Assembly (NCBI RefSeq): GCF_023278565.1
Contig: NC_064673.1
Span: 1,550,001-1,614,000, forward strand
Direction: 5' to 3'
From: Colletotrichum lupini
Taxonomy: Eukaryota; Ascomycota; Sordariomycetes; Glomerellales; Glomerellaceae
DNA length: 64,000 nt
The translations under genes were made by a program, and so were the position numbers. The notes beneath the pieces were generated by a model, which was not told where the DNA came from, did not search any database, and was given only the letters and a program-made list of their open reading frames with translations. How positions within the stretch are numbered: the first letter of the stretch is position 1; the number at the start of each line of letters is the position of its first letter. Below, piece by piece: positions 34,540 through 49,600 of the stretch.

Positions 34540-36862
34540 TTTTAATAAATGGTTTTAGTAACCTTTTTATTTTATAATAGAGTAGTTTAGTAATACTTTT
34601 TAACTTATTAAATAAGTTATTAAGACTAATTAATAATTAATAATAGTACTATTTTAATAATAAGAATATATTCGTTAATAATAATAAATATAAGGTCCTT
34701 AAGTTAACTTATTATTTTATTTATTTTTATAATTATCTTTTATTTAAAATAAAGCGTCTTTTTAAACTATAGCCTCTTATTATACACTAAGTAATTAATC
34801 CTCCTCTCTTTTTATAACCTAAATCCTAAACTCACTAATTCTTAGTAATTTAAAATAAATTTATAATGCCCTCTTTAACTAAGTTAATAATTTTATAAGA
34901 GCTAATAAATTTAGTATTATAAAGTAGAATAAGTATACAGCTCGAGGCCGAATTATTTAATATACTTTTTAATATAATTAGTTTAATAAGCTTAGGTCTA
35001 TTAAAACTACTAATATTTAATAGCATAAGGTTTAAAAATACGGTTATAAATAATTAGTTACTACTAAGGTTTAAGAGGAGGATAAGTACTTATTATATTA
35101 TTATTTAGACCCTTAGTATAAATAATATAATTATAACCCTAATTTTAAAGCTTTTATATACTTTTTATATTATAAGCTTATTAAAATAATTAAGGATACT
35201 ATTAAAACTATAAGCTAAGGAGTTAGGATTCGGGCTTAGGATATACGTACTATTATTTAAAAATAGTTCTTAGAGTCCTTATTTACTTAATAAGATATTT
35301 ATAACGCTAGGGCTCGTATAAACTAAAAAGAACTAATTAAATACTTACTAACTATAGCGTTAACAAGCTATTTAATAAGTAAAATATCTTATATATAATA
35401 AAATAAGTAAATAACGAGCTAAACTATTTTATTAGCCTTATTTAAACCTTTTTTTACTATTTCTAAACATAAAAGCGATTCCTTAAGGTAATTAGCTTTA
35501 ATAATATTTATAATATTAATTATTTTAAGCTCCCTCTTTTCTAAGTTACTAAATAGATTTATTTTAGATTTATTTATAACGCTACGTTCGGCCTTATTAA
35601 TAATAAGAGACTAAAGGGTTTTTAATTTCTTTTAGTAAGTATTTACTAATTTATAAACTAATACTTAGTTTATTATTTTATTATTATTATTATAAATTAT
35701 AATAAGTAAATAAAGGCTATACTAAACGAGTAGTTCCCGGACGTTTAGTAATAATTTTATATTTATTATATTAACTCTAATATTATACTTAGGGCTAAAT
35801 AAAAATAAGTTAAGGACCGTAGTTATAGTAGTAATAGTAATAAGTTTAATAATAAAGAATATTAATTATTAATATAAGTAATAGCTATGCTAAGTAATAA
35901 AAATAAGGCTTATATTAATATACTTATTAATAAGCCCCCCCTTTATACGTATTATAAAGTCTTTATAATATAAAAGCTTATTATTTTTACTAAGACTAAG
36001 TATACTTTTAAAAAAGCCTAGACTAAGCTTTATAAAAAGTTTAATAACTAATACCTAATCCTCTAGTACTTCTATATAATATACTTATTTTTAAAAATAT
36101 AATAGGCCCGTTACTTTATTTAAAAATACTAAAACTTTAGTACTTATATTACTTCTAATACTAAGTTAAGTAATAATAATATTAAGGGTTATTTTTTAAA
36201 TAGTCTTAGTTATTTATATTAGCTTATTGACGTTATATAAGATATAATTAGTAATTAGAAGCTACGCTTTTACTAAGCTTATATAAAGGACGAAGTATTT
36301 ATAAACTAAGAGTATATAAGTACTCGTTTTAAATACTTAAGTAAATTTTAAATAATACTTTTTTTAAAATATCTTACCTTAATTAAAACGTAAGGCCGGC
36401 TTATAAAAGAAATTATACTATTTAATAAAAAGCTATTTTTAGAACCCCTCGGATTTTATAGTTTAGACTATATTATTTTAATTAAGCTAAGTATCTTATA
36501 TTACTATAAGATCTATTTTAAAATATTAAATTTAGCTACTTTTAATAAATAAGAAGTATACTCTTAGTAACGTTTTTAAAAAACGTTTTTTTTAAATTTA
36601 TACTACTAAATCTTTAACTTTAAAATTATTATATCCCTTTATAATAAGCTAAAGAATATAGTATAGCCTATTTTATTATAACTAGTTTTATTTAAAAAAG
36701 GCCGGTTAGCTAGTTAAGCCCGTACTATTTATAATAACTAAGGTATTAGTAATAAAAAGCGAGGCTACTTATTTAAGAATAAAAATAAGTCGACGCTAAC
36801 TAGGCTTATAAAAAAGATAAGTTAGCTAAGTTAAAGTTAAATATTAAGCTTATCTTAGTAAT
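34540..36862 (+). pseudogene. MULE transposase remnant, copy D1
   Basis: Reading TAG/TAA as former CAG/CAA gives a continuous frame from before 35290 to about 36855. It contains ARARINQKELIKYLLTIAL, then AILNE-FPDV and YIYYINSNIILRAKQK near 35720-35820. The latter corresponds to the MULE transposase core, LNEQFPDV followed by a CxxHxxxN-type region. Aligned position by position with 51130-53445. The frame is cut near 36862, where Gypsy E begins. Confidence 0.7.
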
Positions 36863-36910
36863 ATATTATAACTTAATATATATAATAAGGCTAGGGCCTC
36901 GCGCTATAAG

Positions 36911-37119
36911 TATTAGGCCTCGCTAATTAGGCCTCGTTAGTTAAGGAATAGCTTAGGGAGTATAAAGAGGGGGACTAAGTAATAAAAGAGTAGCTTAGGT
37001 ATATATAGAGCGTTAATAATATACCTTAAGGGAAGGGTAGATTTTAATAATTTATTTTTTAAACCCTAATAGTAGTTAGCCTTTATAAGCTTTTTCCTTA
37101 TATTATATACTTATTAATA
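36911..37119 (+). repeat. 5' LTR of Gypsy C
   Basis: Starts TATTAGGCCTCGCTAATTAGG (TG changed to TA) and ends ATACTTATTAATA. It is homologous to 44050-44258 over its full length, sharing the block CTTAGGGAGTATAAAGAGGG. Confidence 0.83.
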
Positions 37120-40100
37120 GTTTAAAATCTTTATTTATAAAAAGAACTAAGATAAAAACTTAAAATATTAATAAGAACAAGACGTAATAAGAGAGCGTAG
37201 TTAGTACTATAATAATAATAAACAAATAACTCTTTTTTATCGGACCCCCTAGAGTCACCTCCTCTTTGGTAAATAATATAAAAATAAAGCGTAATAAGAT
37301 AAATAATATAATAATAATATAAAAAGACCGTATTACTAAGAATATTAACGAATTTTAAATAAAATAGCGAACTTCTTACTGTTATTTACTAATACTTAAA
37401 TTAAATAATAAGTAATAGGCTAGTAAAATTATAAAAATAAAAATAATAATTAAAAAAAGAAATCTTTGTTATAATATATAAAGAGCGCTTATATAAAAAA
37501 TAAATACATTTAAAACGCTTACGGAGCTTTTTAAATAGCCCGGCCCCCGTACTAAGGGCTATAGTTTTAATTATAATAGCCTTAAATATTAGTTTTAATA
37601 TAAATAAAAATATAAACCCCCGGACTAAGGATAGTTTAATAAATAAAGCCGTATTTAAAGTATTATTCAAATAATAATAAAATAATAAGTTCGTACTACT
37701 TAAGCCCCTATTTACTAACTCCCTCTTAACTTAAGTAAATATTATAAATAAAACGTTTACATTTAAACTACTATCCCTCCCTAACTTATTATATATTAAT
37801 AAATTAGTATAGGATTTATAGAGCTTCTTTTTTAATTATTATTATTACTTTAACTTATAAGCTTAATAAATAAAAATAAATCGTAATAACGTAGTATATA
37901 TAATTAGCTATTTAAGTAATAATATAAAGACTTTTTGAATATGTTATATTTTTAATTACTAAAGGACCCCTAGGTTTATAATAAACTAAATTATATAAAA
38001 AGAACTAGAGACCTTTTTATAAAATAACTTATTTAATTTTATTAACTAAAGAATAGTAATAAATATATAACTAAATAGTACCTCGTAAAGTTAAAAAGAA
38101 AAAATTAATAAGTTCGTTAGTTATATTAATAAGCTCAAAATAGAACTAGAATATATCCTAATAAAAAAATAAAAAATCTTTATATTAATAAATAAGCTAC
38201 GGCCCGAACTATACCTCGTAATAATATTATAAATAAAACTTTTACGGACTTATTTATAGTTAATATTATTAATAAAATGTATTACATAATCCTTATTATT
38301 AATAAAGAGCTTACGAACGTTCCCTAAGTAAATTTTTAATTTAAACTCGAACGAGTTAATAAGAAAATACCGGGGCATTAATAAGTTAAATATATAAAAA
38401 ATATATTATAACTCGCTTAGTAAGGATACTACGTATTATAATTATAAAAAGACTAGTTATATTATAAGGGATTACCTATAACTATAGGAGTAGTATTAAT
38501 AATATTATAATTATAATAAAACCGGGTACTTTATTAATAACTACCCGAGCGTTATATATTATAAATATAATTAAAAGGAGTATAAGGCTACTAACTATTA
38601 ATTAAACCTTACTTTAATTAAGTAGTACGGACTAATAACGAGTTTAAATACTATTTTAATGAAAAGAGTAGTTAGTAATTAATAAGAGCAGCGCTTAGAT
38701 ATCTTAACTTATATATACTTAAACTATATGTAAAAAAAGCTAAGCGCTCTTATTAATTTAAAAATAAAAGGGAACGTAGTTAGTATTGGGTTACTTAATA
38801 GTTTTAATACTAATTTATAAATTTACTTATTACTATAATTAGTAAATATAGAGGGTAAATAAATAGAAATACTAAAAAGCTATTACTTATGGCTTCGAAT
38901 TACTAATAATAATTATATAATAAAAATATAGCTATATTACTTCGTAATAATTAATATTATCGCGCTTATACTTATTCTTAATTTCCCTTAGTTAGAGGAT
39001 ATTAACCCGCTAATTAATTAGAAATAAAAAAAGTAGTAGTATTTAATTTACGAACGATATATTTACTTAAATACCTTAAAAAAGGGGCTATTAAACGACT
39101 TAATTTTAATAATACTCGCGTATATTATAATTAACTTAGTTATAAATAATAACGTAGTACTAACGAGCATAATTAAGGATTAAAAGCTATATTATTAAAA
39201 CTTTAATAACTTATTTTTTAAAAAAAAAGCTATTTTATTACTAAATAGAGTACTATATAACTACTATATCGAGCTAAATAACATAGCGCCCATTCCCTAG
39301 GGACCTATTTATTTATTATTAAACTATAAGCTTAAGATCTTACGTAACTATTTAATAAAAATAGAGGCTAGGGACTAAATACGCCCCTTTATAAGCCTAG
39401 TAAGAATACTTATCCTTTTTATACTTAAAAAAGGAGGAGAGCTACGACTTTATATTAATTATAAAGCGATTAATAAAATTATATAAAAAGATAGAACGCT
39501 ACTATTACTAATTAGAAAAATACTAAATAGACTATTTAATACCTCTATTTTTATAAAACTAGACTTTAAAAACGCGTATTACTATATATATATAGCCGAG
39601 GGTAATAAGTAAAAAACGGCTTTTTATATTAAATACGAGTAGTTTAAGTACCTAGTCGTACTTTTTAAACTAACTAACGTACTTACGACTTTTTAAATAT
39701 ATATTAATAATATTCTAAGTAGCTTAGTTAATACTATTTATTTTATATACTTAGATAATATCTTAATATATAGTAATAACTACGTAGTATATAAAGAGTA
39801 CGTACGTAGTATATTATAAAGACTACGGTAATAGAACTTATATCTAAATAGTAATAAATATAAGTTTTATATATTATATATAGGATTCCTAGGGTATATT
39901 GTATTTAATAAAAGTATAAAAATAGAACCCGCGCGTACTAAAACTATAATAAATTAGCTACTTTTAAAAAGTATTAAAAATATATAAACGTTCCTTAAAT
40001 TTATAAAGTTCTACTATAAATTTATTGATAACTATACTAAAATAACGGTATTTTTAATAAACTTATTAAAGAAAGCAAAACTAAGATAGTTAGAACTATT

Positions 40101-43100
40101 AATACTTATTATAAAGTTATTTAAAAGGCTGTTAGTAGTATTTATTAACGTATTAATATTACGATATTTTAACCTTACTTTACTTATATAGTTATAAATA
40201 AATACTTCGGCTCGAGCTATTAGCTTAGTAATTACGTAATTATTTAAAAGTAATTAGTACCTAATTACTTATAAGTTAAGGAAATTAACGAATATAAAGA
40301 GCTACTACGGTATAAGAAATATAGAGCTATTAACTATTATAAACGTATTAAAAAACTAATAATACTACCTCGCTTATAACTAAAATTAAGTCGTAGTATT
40401 TATAAATTATTTTAATTTATAATTCTTAAATATAAGAAAAAACTAAATAGGAAATAGCTATATTAGCTAAACGAACTCGTAGCGTTGAATATTAAAATTA
40501 AGTTTAAGCTAAGTATAAAGAACTTAGTAAATAGATTATTATAAAAACTTAATTATAATAAAAATAGTAATAATAATAAAATAAAAAAGCTATTATTAAA
40601 AATAAGAAAAGACTTTTATAATACTAAAAATATATAAGAGCCCCTTAAAGTTATAATAATAAAATATATAAAAACGAGCTACGAGAGCGGCTCTTAAAAG
40701 AAAAAAATAATAAGTATTTTAAAAATAAAATTAGTAATAATATAAAAAAATAAATAAAAAAGGTTAAGAGCTCTAGCTTAAGGGAACTTTAAAAAGTACT
40801 TTAAAAAGTATAACGGGGCTACGAGCTTAGGGTATTAAAATTATAATATAATATTTAAAAAGCTACTTAAGCTTATTATTAAAACTATAAATTATAAGCT
40901 ATTTATTTTATAAAATTTTAATATAATAAAAGTATTTAAAATAGTAGTTAGTAAAGAAGGGTTATTAATAATAAGTTAATTATAGGCTACTTAATAAAAG
41001 GACGCTTTTATAAAAAATAAGTAGTAAATTAAAAAGAACCGACGGCCTTACTTAGTTAAGAAAAAGTAATAATAAAGCTAAATATATAATTTAAAAGGGC
41101 TATTATATTATAATAACTATACTTACGTATTATTATATAAAGGGCTAAAGAGGGAGGTTATTAAAGTATATTATAATATACTTATAATAAAATATTATAA
41201 TATAAAGCGGACGATAGCGTTATTAAAACGCTATTATTATTAAAATAGAATAAGTAGGGACATAAAAAGTTATATTAATATTTATATAGTATATTAATAA
41301 ATAAAGCTTTATTATTATAAGTTATATAGCTTATTATACCCCCTACTTACCCTAGTTAGGTTATAATAAGAAATATTATTAGACTTTATTATAAGCTTAC
41401 CTATATTAACTATACTAATTAAGAAGCGCCTTTATAACGTAATACTTATTATAATAAACTAATTTATAAAATATAGCGTCTATATTATTATAAGAACGAC
41501 CCTTATAGCCTAGGGATTCGTAAATTTCTTATTTATAAAAATCTTTACTAAGTTTAAAATACTTAAAAGAATCGTCTTTAATAAGGGGTCGTTATTTATA
41601 AATAAGTTTTAAACTTATTTTTATTACTTTTTAATAATAAAAAAGTATTTTAATACTACGTTTTATTTATAAATAAATAGTTAAATAAAACAGTAGAACT
41701 AATACTTAGAATAGTACTTTCGCTATTTTTATACTTAAGACTAATTAAATTAAATACAGCGTCTTTACTTAGCTAAGTTTATATATAATAATACTTAGTA
41801 CTTAGTAATTCGTAAAATACTTACTAAGGTCCTACTCGGGTTTTTATTTATATAGCTTATATTGATCTTAATAAGGGCTCGAGATAGTATATAAAATATC
41901 TTAGTTAAGGAGTATATAGCCCGACTATAAGTTAATTAAAAAGCTTTATAACTTTTTACATAAAAAATATATAAAATATATAAATAATAAACTAATAAAG
42001 TTAAAATAAATATATTATATAAAATAAGTAATTAAGTACTATTATTAAGGAAAAATATTAATAAGTAGCGTCCTAGTTAAAAGTTAATTAATAAGTATTT
42101 AGGCCTATTAAAAATTAAATTAATAATTAGAATAATAGGGGTTACTTACTAATTAGATATACTAATTAATATAAAATATATAATATATTTTATATATCCT
42201 TACTTAAGCTATATTAATATTACGAAAAAGCTCTTTAAAAGCCCTTATTTATTAAGGATATAAATAGGGAGCTATTTTATAAAATAAAACATATTATATA
42301 ATATAAAAAGCTAAAAAAGAAGTAATAATACTTAATTTAATAAAAAGGATATAATAATAATAAAAATACGTAAGAGCTAGCTAAGTATATTAAAAACGTA
42401 GCGTTAATTGGTATATATAAAAAACGAGTTTTAATTAAATAGCGCGCCCTAGTTCTTAATAAGCTTAATAACGTAGCGAACTAGTTATTAAAAAAAAAAA
42501 GGGGGCTATATAGTTATAATTAAGTAGCGTAAACGTATTAATTACGAACTATTTCCTTCATTTTTATAATATATAAAAGGACTACTTTTATTTATAAAAA
42601 AACTGCCCTTATATATAAAAGGGCCGCCCTAGCTATTATCCTAAGGGTTATTATAAAAAAAATAATCTCTTTATTATTAATAAATCTATAAATAATTAAC
42701 TATAAATATAGAGCATAAGTAAGGTAATTATATACTAATTAGAATATTATTTAAATAGCGTACTTCGTTATAAATAATATAAAATAGCGTAATTATAACG
42801 TCGTTATAGGATAAAAACGTAGCGCGGGAAGAGCTTATAATTATTTTATTATTATTATTATTAATAATAAGGGTTAAGTAGGCCTCTTTATTAGCGCACT
42901 TAAGTACCTTTTATATATTACTAATAGCAATTTAATAAGTTTACTAAAGCTATAAAGTAATATTAATAACCCGAGTAATAATAATAATAAAATAATAATA
43001 GAGCAATAAACCTCTAAATCGTAAACGTTATTATTTAAAATAAGAGCGGTAGTTTATAAGGTTTAAATTATAAATTCCATAAACTTAGGTATTTGAAATA

Positions 43101-44049
43101 TTATTAATATAATATATAAAAAAAATAATAAAGTAATAACTATATTAAGCGCTTATTATATTTCTATAAAAATAGTTTTATATAATATATTTAATATAAC
43201 GTATGCTAAATTTTAAAAAAGTATTAAATAAAGGAGTAAACTAGGGGCTATAAATTATTAACTTAGTTAATTATAATACTTAGTTTTTAAATCGAGCGCC
43301 TTATATATAATATAAATAGGGTAGGGGAGCGGGTATACTTAGCTAACCCCGATTTCTTTAATGTTCGCTTTTTCTTTTTTTTGATAAGAGTTTATAACGG
43401 TTAGTATGAGTAGTATATAAATAATAATATATATATAAAATTAAGGTAAGTAAAGGGAATATTAAGCTTTTTAAATAAACTATTATTGTTACTATTATTA
43501 AGCGTACTTATAATATTAATAACCGTTTTATTATTAATAATAGTAACTCCGTAATTAAGAGCTATATTTATACTTAAACGAGTTAATAATAAATATAAAA
43601 TAACTTTATAAAAGACTTACTTAGGTACGGGAAGTATATAAGAATAAGGATTCAAAAAATATTCGTTAGCTAAAATATTTACGTGACGAGGGAATAATAT
43701 AAACATTAATAAAAATAAGAAACTATATATAAAAAGGATAATCATAAATAAAAAAGAAAAAAGGAATTCGGAATCGTAATAACTTAAAAGGGGGTTAATA
43801 TTAATAAATAAAAGTAAAGTAATAACTACTTAAGTACTAGTAGTTATAAGGATAGCTTATAAATAAGAACGACCTAAGTATAGAATTATAAAGCTATTAT
43901 TTAGAATAAGGGGTCTATACTCGGGCTAATAAGTACTACTTATACCTACCCTCGTATTATATATTTAAAGACCTTTTAAATAAAGGATTAATATAATATA
44001 TATAAATTATAAATAAGCTTTAGAATAAAGCCTAGGGGAGGGAGTACCT

Positions 44050-44258
44050 TATTAAGCCTCGCTAATTAAGCCTTATTAATTAAAAAATAGCTTAGGGAGT
44101 ATAAAGAGGGGGACTAAATAATAAAAAAGTAACTTAAGTATATATGGAGTATTAATAATATACTTTAAGAGAAGGGTAGATTTTAATAATTTATCTTTTA
44201 AACCCTAATAGTAGTTAGCCTCTATAAGCTTCTTCTTTATATTATATACTTATTAATA
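44050..44258 (+). repeat. 3' LTR of Gypsy C
   Basis: Starts TATTAAGCCTCGCTAATTAAG and ends ATACTTATTAATA. Followed at once by the target duplication ATAGG (44259-44263). Confidence 0.83.
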
Positions 44259-46300
44259 ATAGGACCTATAATAGTTACTATACTATATGTATAAAAGTAC
44301 GGACTTAGGGTAACTCCTCTTAGGATGAAAAAACTATAAATAAGTTACGTAACTATAAATATCTAATAAAATAAGGGACGGATACTTATAAATAAATAGG
44401 ACGGACGATCGTAAATAAGTAAAACGGACGACTATTTAATAAATAGTTAAATAATAATAAATAAGAATATTATAAAGGATATATTTAAGAACGAGACTTA
44501 TATATAATATAAACTTAAACTAAGCTTAAAAACAAACTTTTTATAGCTTCTTTAGTAATTAACTTAATATTAAATCTTATAATTGCTTTTAACTATTTTT
44601 ATTAAGAACCCCTTTTAATAAGATTATAATTAATTACTAAAGCTTTACTTATTTTATAACTTATAAATATAGCTTTAAAAAAGCTATTTATAATTACGAT
44701 ACTATTTACTTAGTATTCGTAACCTTAACTTTTATTAATATACTTATTATAACTAGCTAATTATAATACTTTAATTATTCTTATTTAATAAGTTTATTTT
44801 ATAAAAAACTAATTAAATAATACGAATATATTAATTACTAATAATAATAATATAGCGCAGCTTATTAAAATAATTATACTTACTATTTGATAACTATATA
44901 ATATAATACTTAAACTTAAAAACGAGAATAAGTAATTTTATATTTAGTTTATAATACCCCGGCCTTTTTTAATACTTAGAGCTAAGTACCCGAAACCGGA
45001 ACTTTATAATAAGTCCCTAGATACTTTTTAAAAATCCCTTATTTTAATTAAAGCTTATTTATATTATTATAAAACCTCTTTTATTATTAAAGTTAATAAG
45101 GTCTATTACATAGCTTTATTCTTTAAAAAAAATACCCTTACTTAGTTCGAACTTTTTATAAGAGATTATCTTAAGAACGAACGTAATATTTAAAATAAAA
45201 ATACTAAAAAGATTTTTAATAATTATAATAAGTTTAAAAAAAGACTTAAAAAAACCTTTAGTAACCTTAATAAAGAACGAATTACTAAATAAAGGCTTAT
45301 AACCTTTACATAAAAAGGATTAGTTAATAAGTATATATCTAAAGTTAAATAAATTACTTCTAAGCTTAATTAAAGTAATAAAATACTTATGATAGCCTTT
45401 TATTATAGCTTAAAAAAAACAGTTAAAAACGACCTCTCTTAATAAAACCGGCCCGATAAACTCTATAATTATATAAATATAACTATTAAAATTGATAATT
45501 AACTTTATAAATAACGCCTTAAATAAAAAGGGCAAAACGCTTAAAATAACCGATCTAAGCCTAATAATAAATATAAATATAAACTAACGACTATTATAAC
45601 CGGGTATTATAGTAAACTTATAAATGTTAACGTTACTAAAAAAGAATAACTTCGCTAAAAAAAGGATTTTAAATACTATAATTATAATAAGCTAGGATAT
45701 ATAGCTAAAAACTATTAATAACTTAAGGATATCTAATACTAACCTATTTTAAAAAAACGAGCTAATATTATAAATAAGAAAGTCCCTTATAAATAGCTTT
45801 TATAAACGGCTTATTACGATAATAATTATCTTACTTATTAAAATAATAAGGAATAGATAAAATAGTACCTAGAGCGATTTAAAAATAAGGGACGATCTAG
45901 ATATAATACTATACTATTTATTAAAACCTTAGTAGTAGTAATAAAAAAAGAAAAGAATATCTACCTACTGACCCTATACTCTTAAAAAGAAAAGATATTA
46001 AATATATTACTACGCTCTCTTAGATTTATAAAAATATAAAGAAGAAAAGCTAAAATAAACCCTATTATAAAAAATATACTTTATTTTTTTAAAAGACGAA
46101 TTAAGTAAAGACGCCTAGCTAATATAAAGGAATAGTTCTTTAAATTTAAAAAAAGAGGACTTAATACTAAAAAGGTTATAAATAGCTTCGTTTATATAGT
46201 ATAACGCAACTATATAAACTAAAAATAATTTACTAAATCTAAAGAAGGACTCGATTTAAATAAAATCCTAACTAAGTCTATTTATATAATATAAAAAGTA

Positions 46301-46611
46301 TCGCTATTAAGGTTTAGAACCTCTATAGTTAAGGAAGGCCGCCTTTAATTATTGCGGCCGACTATTGCGGCTAATTATTATAGCCGACCTTTATTATTAA
46401 CCTTTTTAACTAGCGCCGCCGTAGGGCAGCTTACTTATCCCGAATTATATAGTAGTTTTTATATTAAAATTATTATATTACGTTAAGCGCGTGCTTGGGG
46501 TATATTGCGCGTATTATATAATTAAAAAGTATATTATATTATATAATTTCTTTTAAAAGCGTAATCCCGTTAAGGTCGATCTTTTGCGCTTATAAAGCCG
46601 GAAAAAACTAC
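46301..46611 (+). mobile_element. Element F copy 3: 5'-truncated
   Basis: 311 bases matching only the 3' third of element F. It ends in the same GCCGGAAAAAACTAC terminus and is flanked by an 18-base direct repeat TATATAATATAAAAAGTA (46283-46300, 46612-46629). Truncation at the 5' end with an intact 3' end is the hallmark of non-LTR retrotransposition. It sits between the zinc knuckle and reverse transcriptase of Gypsy E. Confidence 0.72.
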
Positions 46612-49600
46612 TATATAATATAAAAAGTAAATAATAATAAATAATTTATTTATAAAATTAAAAAGTAGCTCGAAGACCTCTTATATAAAGATAAAATTAA
46701 AATAATTAAAAAACTAATTCTTAATTTCGGAATTATTAAAAGAAAATTTAACTTTAACTTTAAAAAAAAAGATATTAAAATAAGAACTAGCTCTTTTTAT
46801 TTTAATAAAATAGAATTATTTTATAATTCGGACGAACCTCGTAACGTTACTTAACGATATACTTAAATAGAGATCGATTATAAAATACTACTTAGTATTA
46901 ATAATACTAGCTTTAAAAAGAACGACGGCGAATTATAATATAAATATATTTATTTATTTAAAGATAACTAAACTATTTAGTTCTATAGAACTAAAGAATA
47001 TAAGAAGGTTATAATAACCCTTTATATAAATAAAAATTACTTTTTATTTAACCCTAAAGATCTTTTTTATAAAGAATTGTTTTAGGTAGAATACTTAGAT
47101 AATAAATATTTTTAGTACTTCGTATATAAATAAAATAGTCGTTTTTATTTATAAAGATGCGATAGTAAACTTATTAAAAATATTATATAAAAGACTAACT
47201 ACTTAGTTAAACGTTACTAAGTTTTAACGATAATAATAAGGTAATATTTAGCTTAGACCCTAACTTTTTTATAAATTACTTTATTAATAAATATATAAAT
47301 TAAGAAAATTATAAATATAACTAATATTAAATCTATTATATTAAAAAGGCTAAGGTATAAAGAGAATACTAAAAGAGATATAAATAAAAGAACCGTTTAA
47401 AAAAATAAATAATAAAAAACTAAAAAAGCTAATTATAAAAAAACGATAAGAAGTAAAAATAAAAAAGAAGTTTTTATATATAACTATATAACGTAACGAC
47501 GTATATTTATAAATTAACCTCGATATTTATAACTAAAAATTAAACATTATTATTAATAATAATATATAAACAACCTATATTTTATTAAGAGTAATAAATA
47601 AACTTAACTTATTATAAGTATATTAAAATAAACTATATTAATTATAAATAATAAAAAAAGAACGAGTTAATTATAATTATAAATATATTAATTAAGAAAC
47701 CGTATACTTCTTAATATATATTAATAATTAATAAGAATAATTATGATATAATATTATAAAAATCGGAAATATTAACGTTATTTTAGACATCTCGTAATTA
47801 TAAAAGCATAATTTATAAATAGATTAGACTAATAACTAGGTCCTTTAGGAAAATTTAGTTACTAAACGACTTAAAAAAAAAAAATTTAAATAAATTTTTA
47901 AAACCTCCTAAAAAACGAGAATAAATACGATATATAGCTTTTATTAAAATAATAAAACGCTTTAGGAAGTTTATAACTAATACTAATAATTAGGGATCGT
48001 AAGAATTCTAAATTATACTTAAAGAGTACTAAATATATATAAAACTATTTATAAAACCTAAAGAAATAGGATTATTAAAATATAGTAGCTAGGATATTAA
48101 AATCGAACTTAAAAAAGAGATATAACCCGGGTTCTATTTAATATACTTAATAAATTAAGAAAAATAAGAGTACTTTAACGAATATATTAATAAGAAATTT
48201 AAAAAGGGATATATTTAATTATCGAATTCTCTTATTAAATTCCCCTTCTTTTTTATACTAAAGAAGGGTAAAAAATTAAAACTTATTATTAATTATAAAA
48301 AACTTAACGAACTTATAAAAAAGAATTATTACCTCTTATTACTTATTACTAAGTTTAGAAATCTATTTTATAAAGCTAACTAGTTTACTATTATAAATCT
48401 TAAAAAAGTATTTAACTAAATTTAAATTAAAAAAAGAGATAAATAAAAAACGGTATTTTAAATTTATAAAAAACTTTTTAAATATCTTATTATACCTTTC
48501 GTACTTATTAATACTTTAATAACTTTTTAAATAATAGTTAACTACGTACTCTAGGAGTATATTAATATTTTTATTATTATTTATATTAATAATATTCTTA
48601 TTTTCTCCCCTAATCTTAAGATATATAAAAAGTATATTTATATAGTATTTTAAAAACTTTAAAATACTAAGTTATATACCGAACCCTCTAAGTACGAATT
48701 CTATATATAAAAAATAAACTTTTTTAAATATATTATTATATTAAAATAAATCTATATATAAGTATTAAAAGTAGAAGTAATTAGAGACTAACTTATATTA
48801 TAAAACGTTAAGGACGTATAAAATCTTTTAAGATTTATTAATTTTTATTAACGATTTTTTAAAGATTATATTGATATAATTAGACCTCTTAATAACTTAA
48901 TACAAAAGAATACCCTATTTATTTAAAATCCTAAGTATAAAGAAGTATTTATTAAAATTAAGAATATAGTCGTTTTTAAATTAGTTATTATAATCCTAGA
49001 CTTCTAAAAACTTTTTAAAATCGAGACCGACGCTCTAGACTTCGCTATAGGGGCGGTCCTAAGATAATAAAATAAATAAAAAAAGCTTTATTTATATTAC
49101 TTCTATTTTAAAATATTTTATAAAATAGAATTAAATTAGTAAATTTATAATAAGGAATTAATAATAGTTATTAAAATATTTTAAAAATAAAGACTATAGT
49201 TATCTAGAACTAAGTACGAAGTTATAGTTTATATAAATTATAAGAACTTTATAAACTTTATAGCGAATAAGAATTTAAATAAATAATAAGTTAGATAGAG
49301 CGAATTCTTATTTAAGTATAATTTTTAAATTATTTATTAAAAAGGTTTAGAAAATAGTAAAATAAACGCTCTTAATAAAAGACCTAATTACGAAGTCGTA
49401 GTTTTTAAAAAAATATAAGTTATTTTTAAATAAGAGAAGGACGATAGCCTCGTACTAATTACGAAACTTTTTATAATAACTAAAAAGATTAATACTAGTT
49501 TAATTAGAAAAATAACCCCTAAGTTTGTTATAAAAATTTATAATATATTAGTATATAGTTACTAAGGAATTATTAAAACGTAAAAACGGATTTACTAATA

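Larger units (their letters stand above)
36911..44258 (+). mobile_element. Gypsy C: complete RIP-degraded Gypsy retrotransposon inside Gypsy E
   Basis: 7.35 kb with 209-base LTRs (36911-37119, 44050-44258). The target duplication reads ATAAG on the left (36906-36910) and ATAGG on the right (44259-44263), differing by one G-to-A change. The reverse transcriptase is legible: GGELRLYINYKAINKII at about 39430-39485, FIKLDFKNAYYYIYIAEG near 39550-39610, and YLDNILIYSNN at about 39750-39785. The element carries gag upstream and integrase downstream. It landed within about 50 bases of the start of Gypsy E. No intact frame remains. Confidence 0.82.

Noticed and set aside
37401..37670. 89-codon minus-strand open frame inside the island
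   Set aside because: Low-complexity Ile/Leu/Phe/Tyr translation of RIP-mutated Gypsy C sequence; it has no relation to a protein family.
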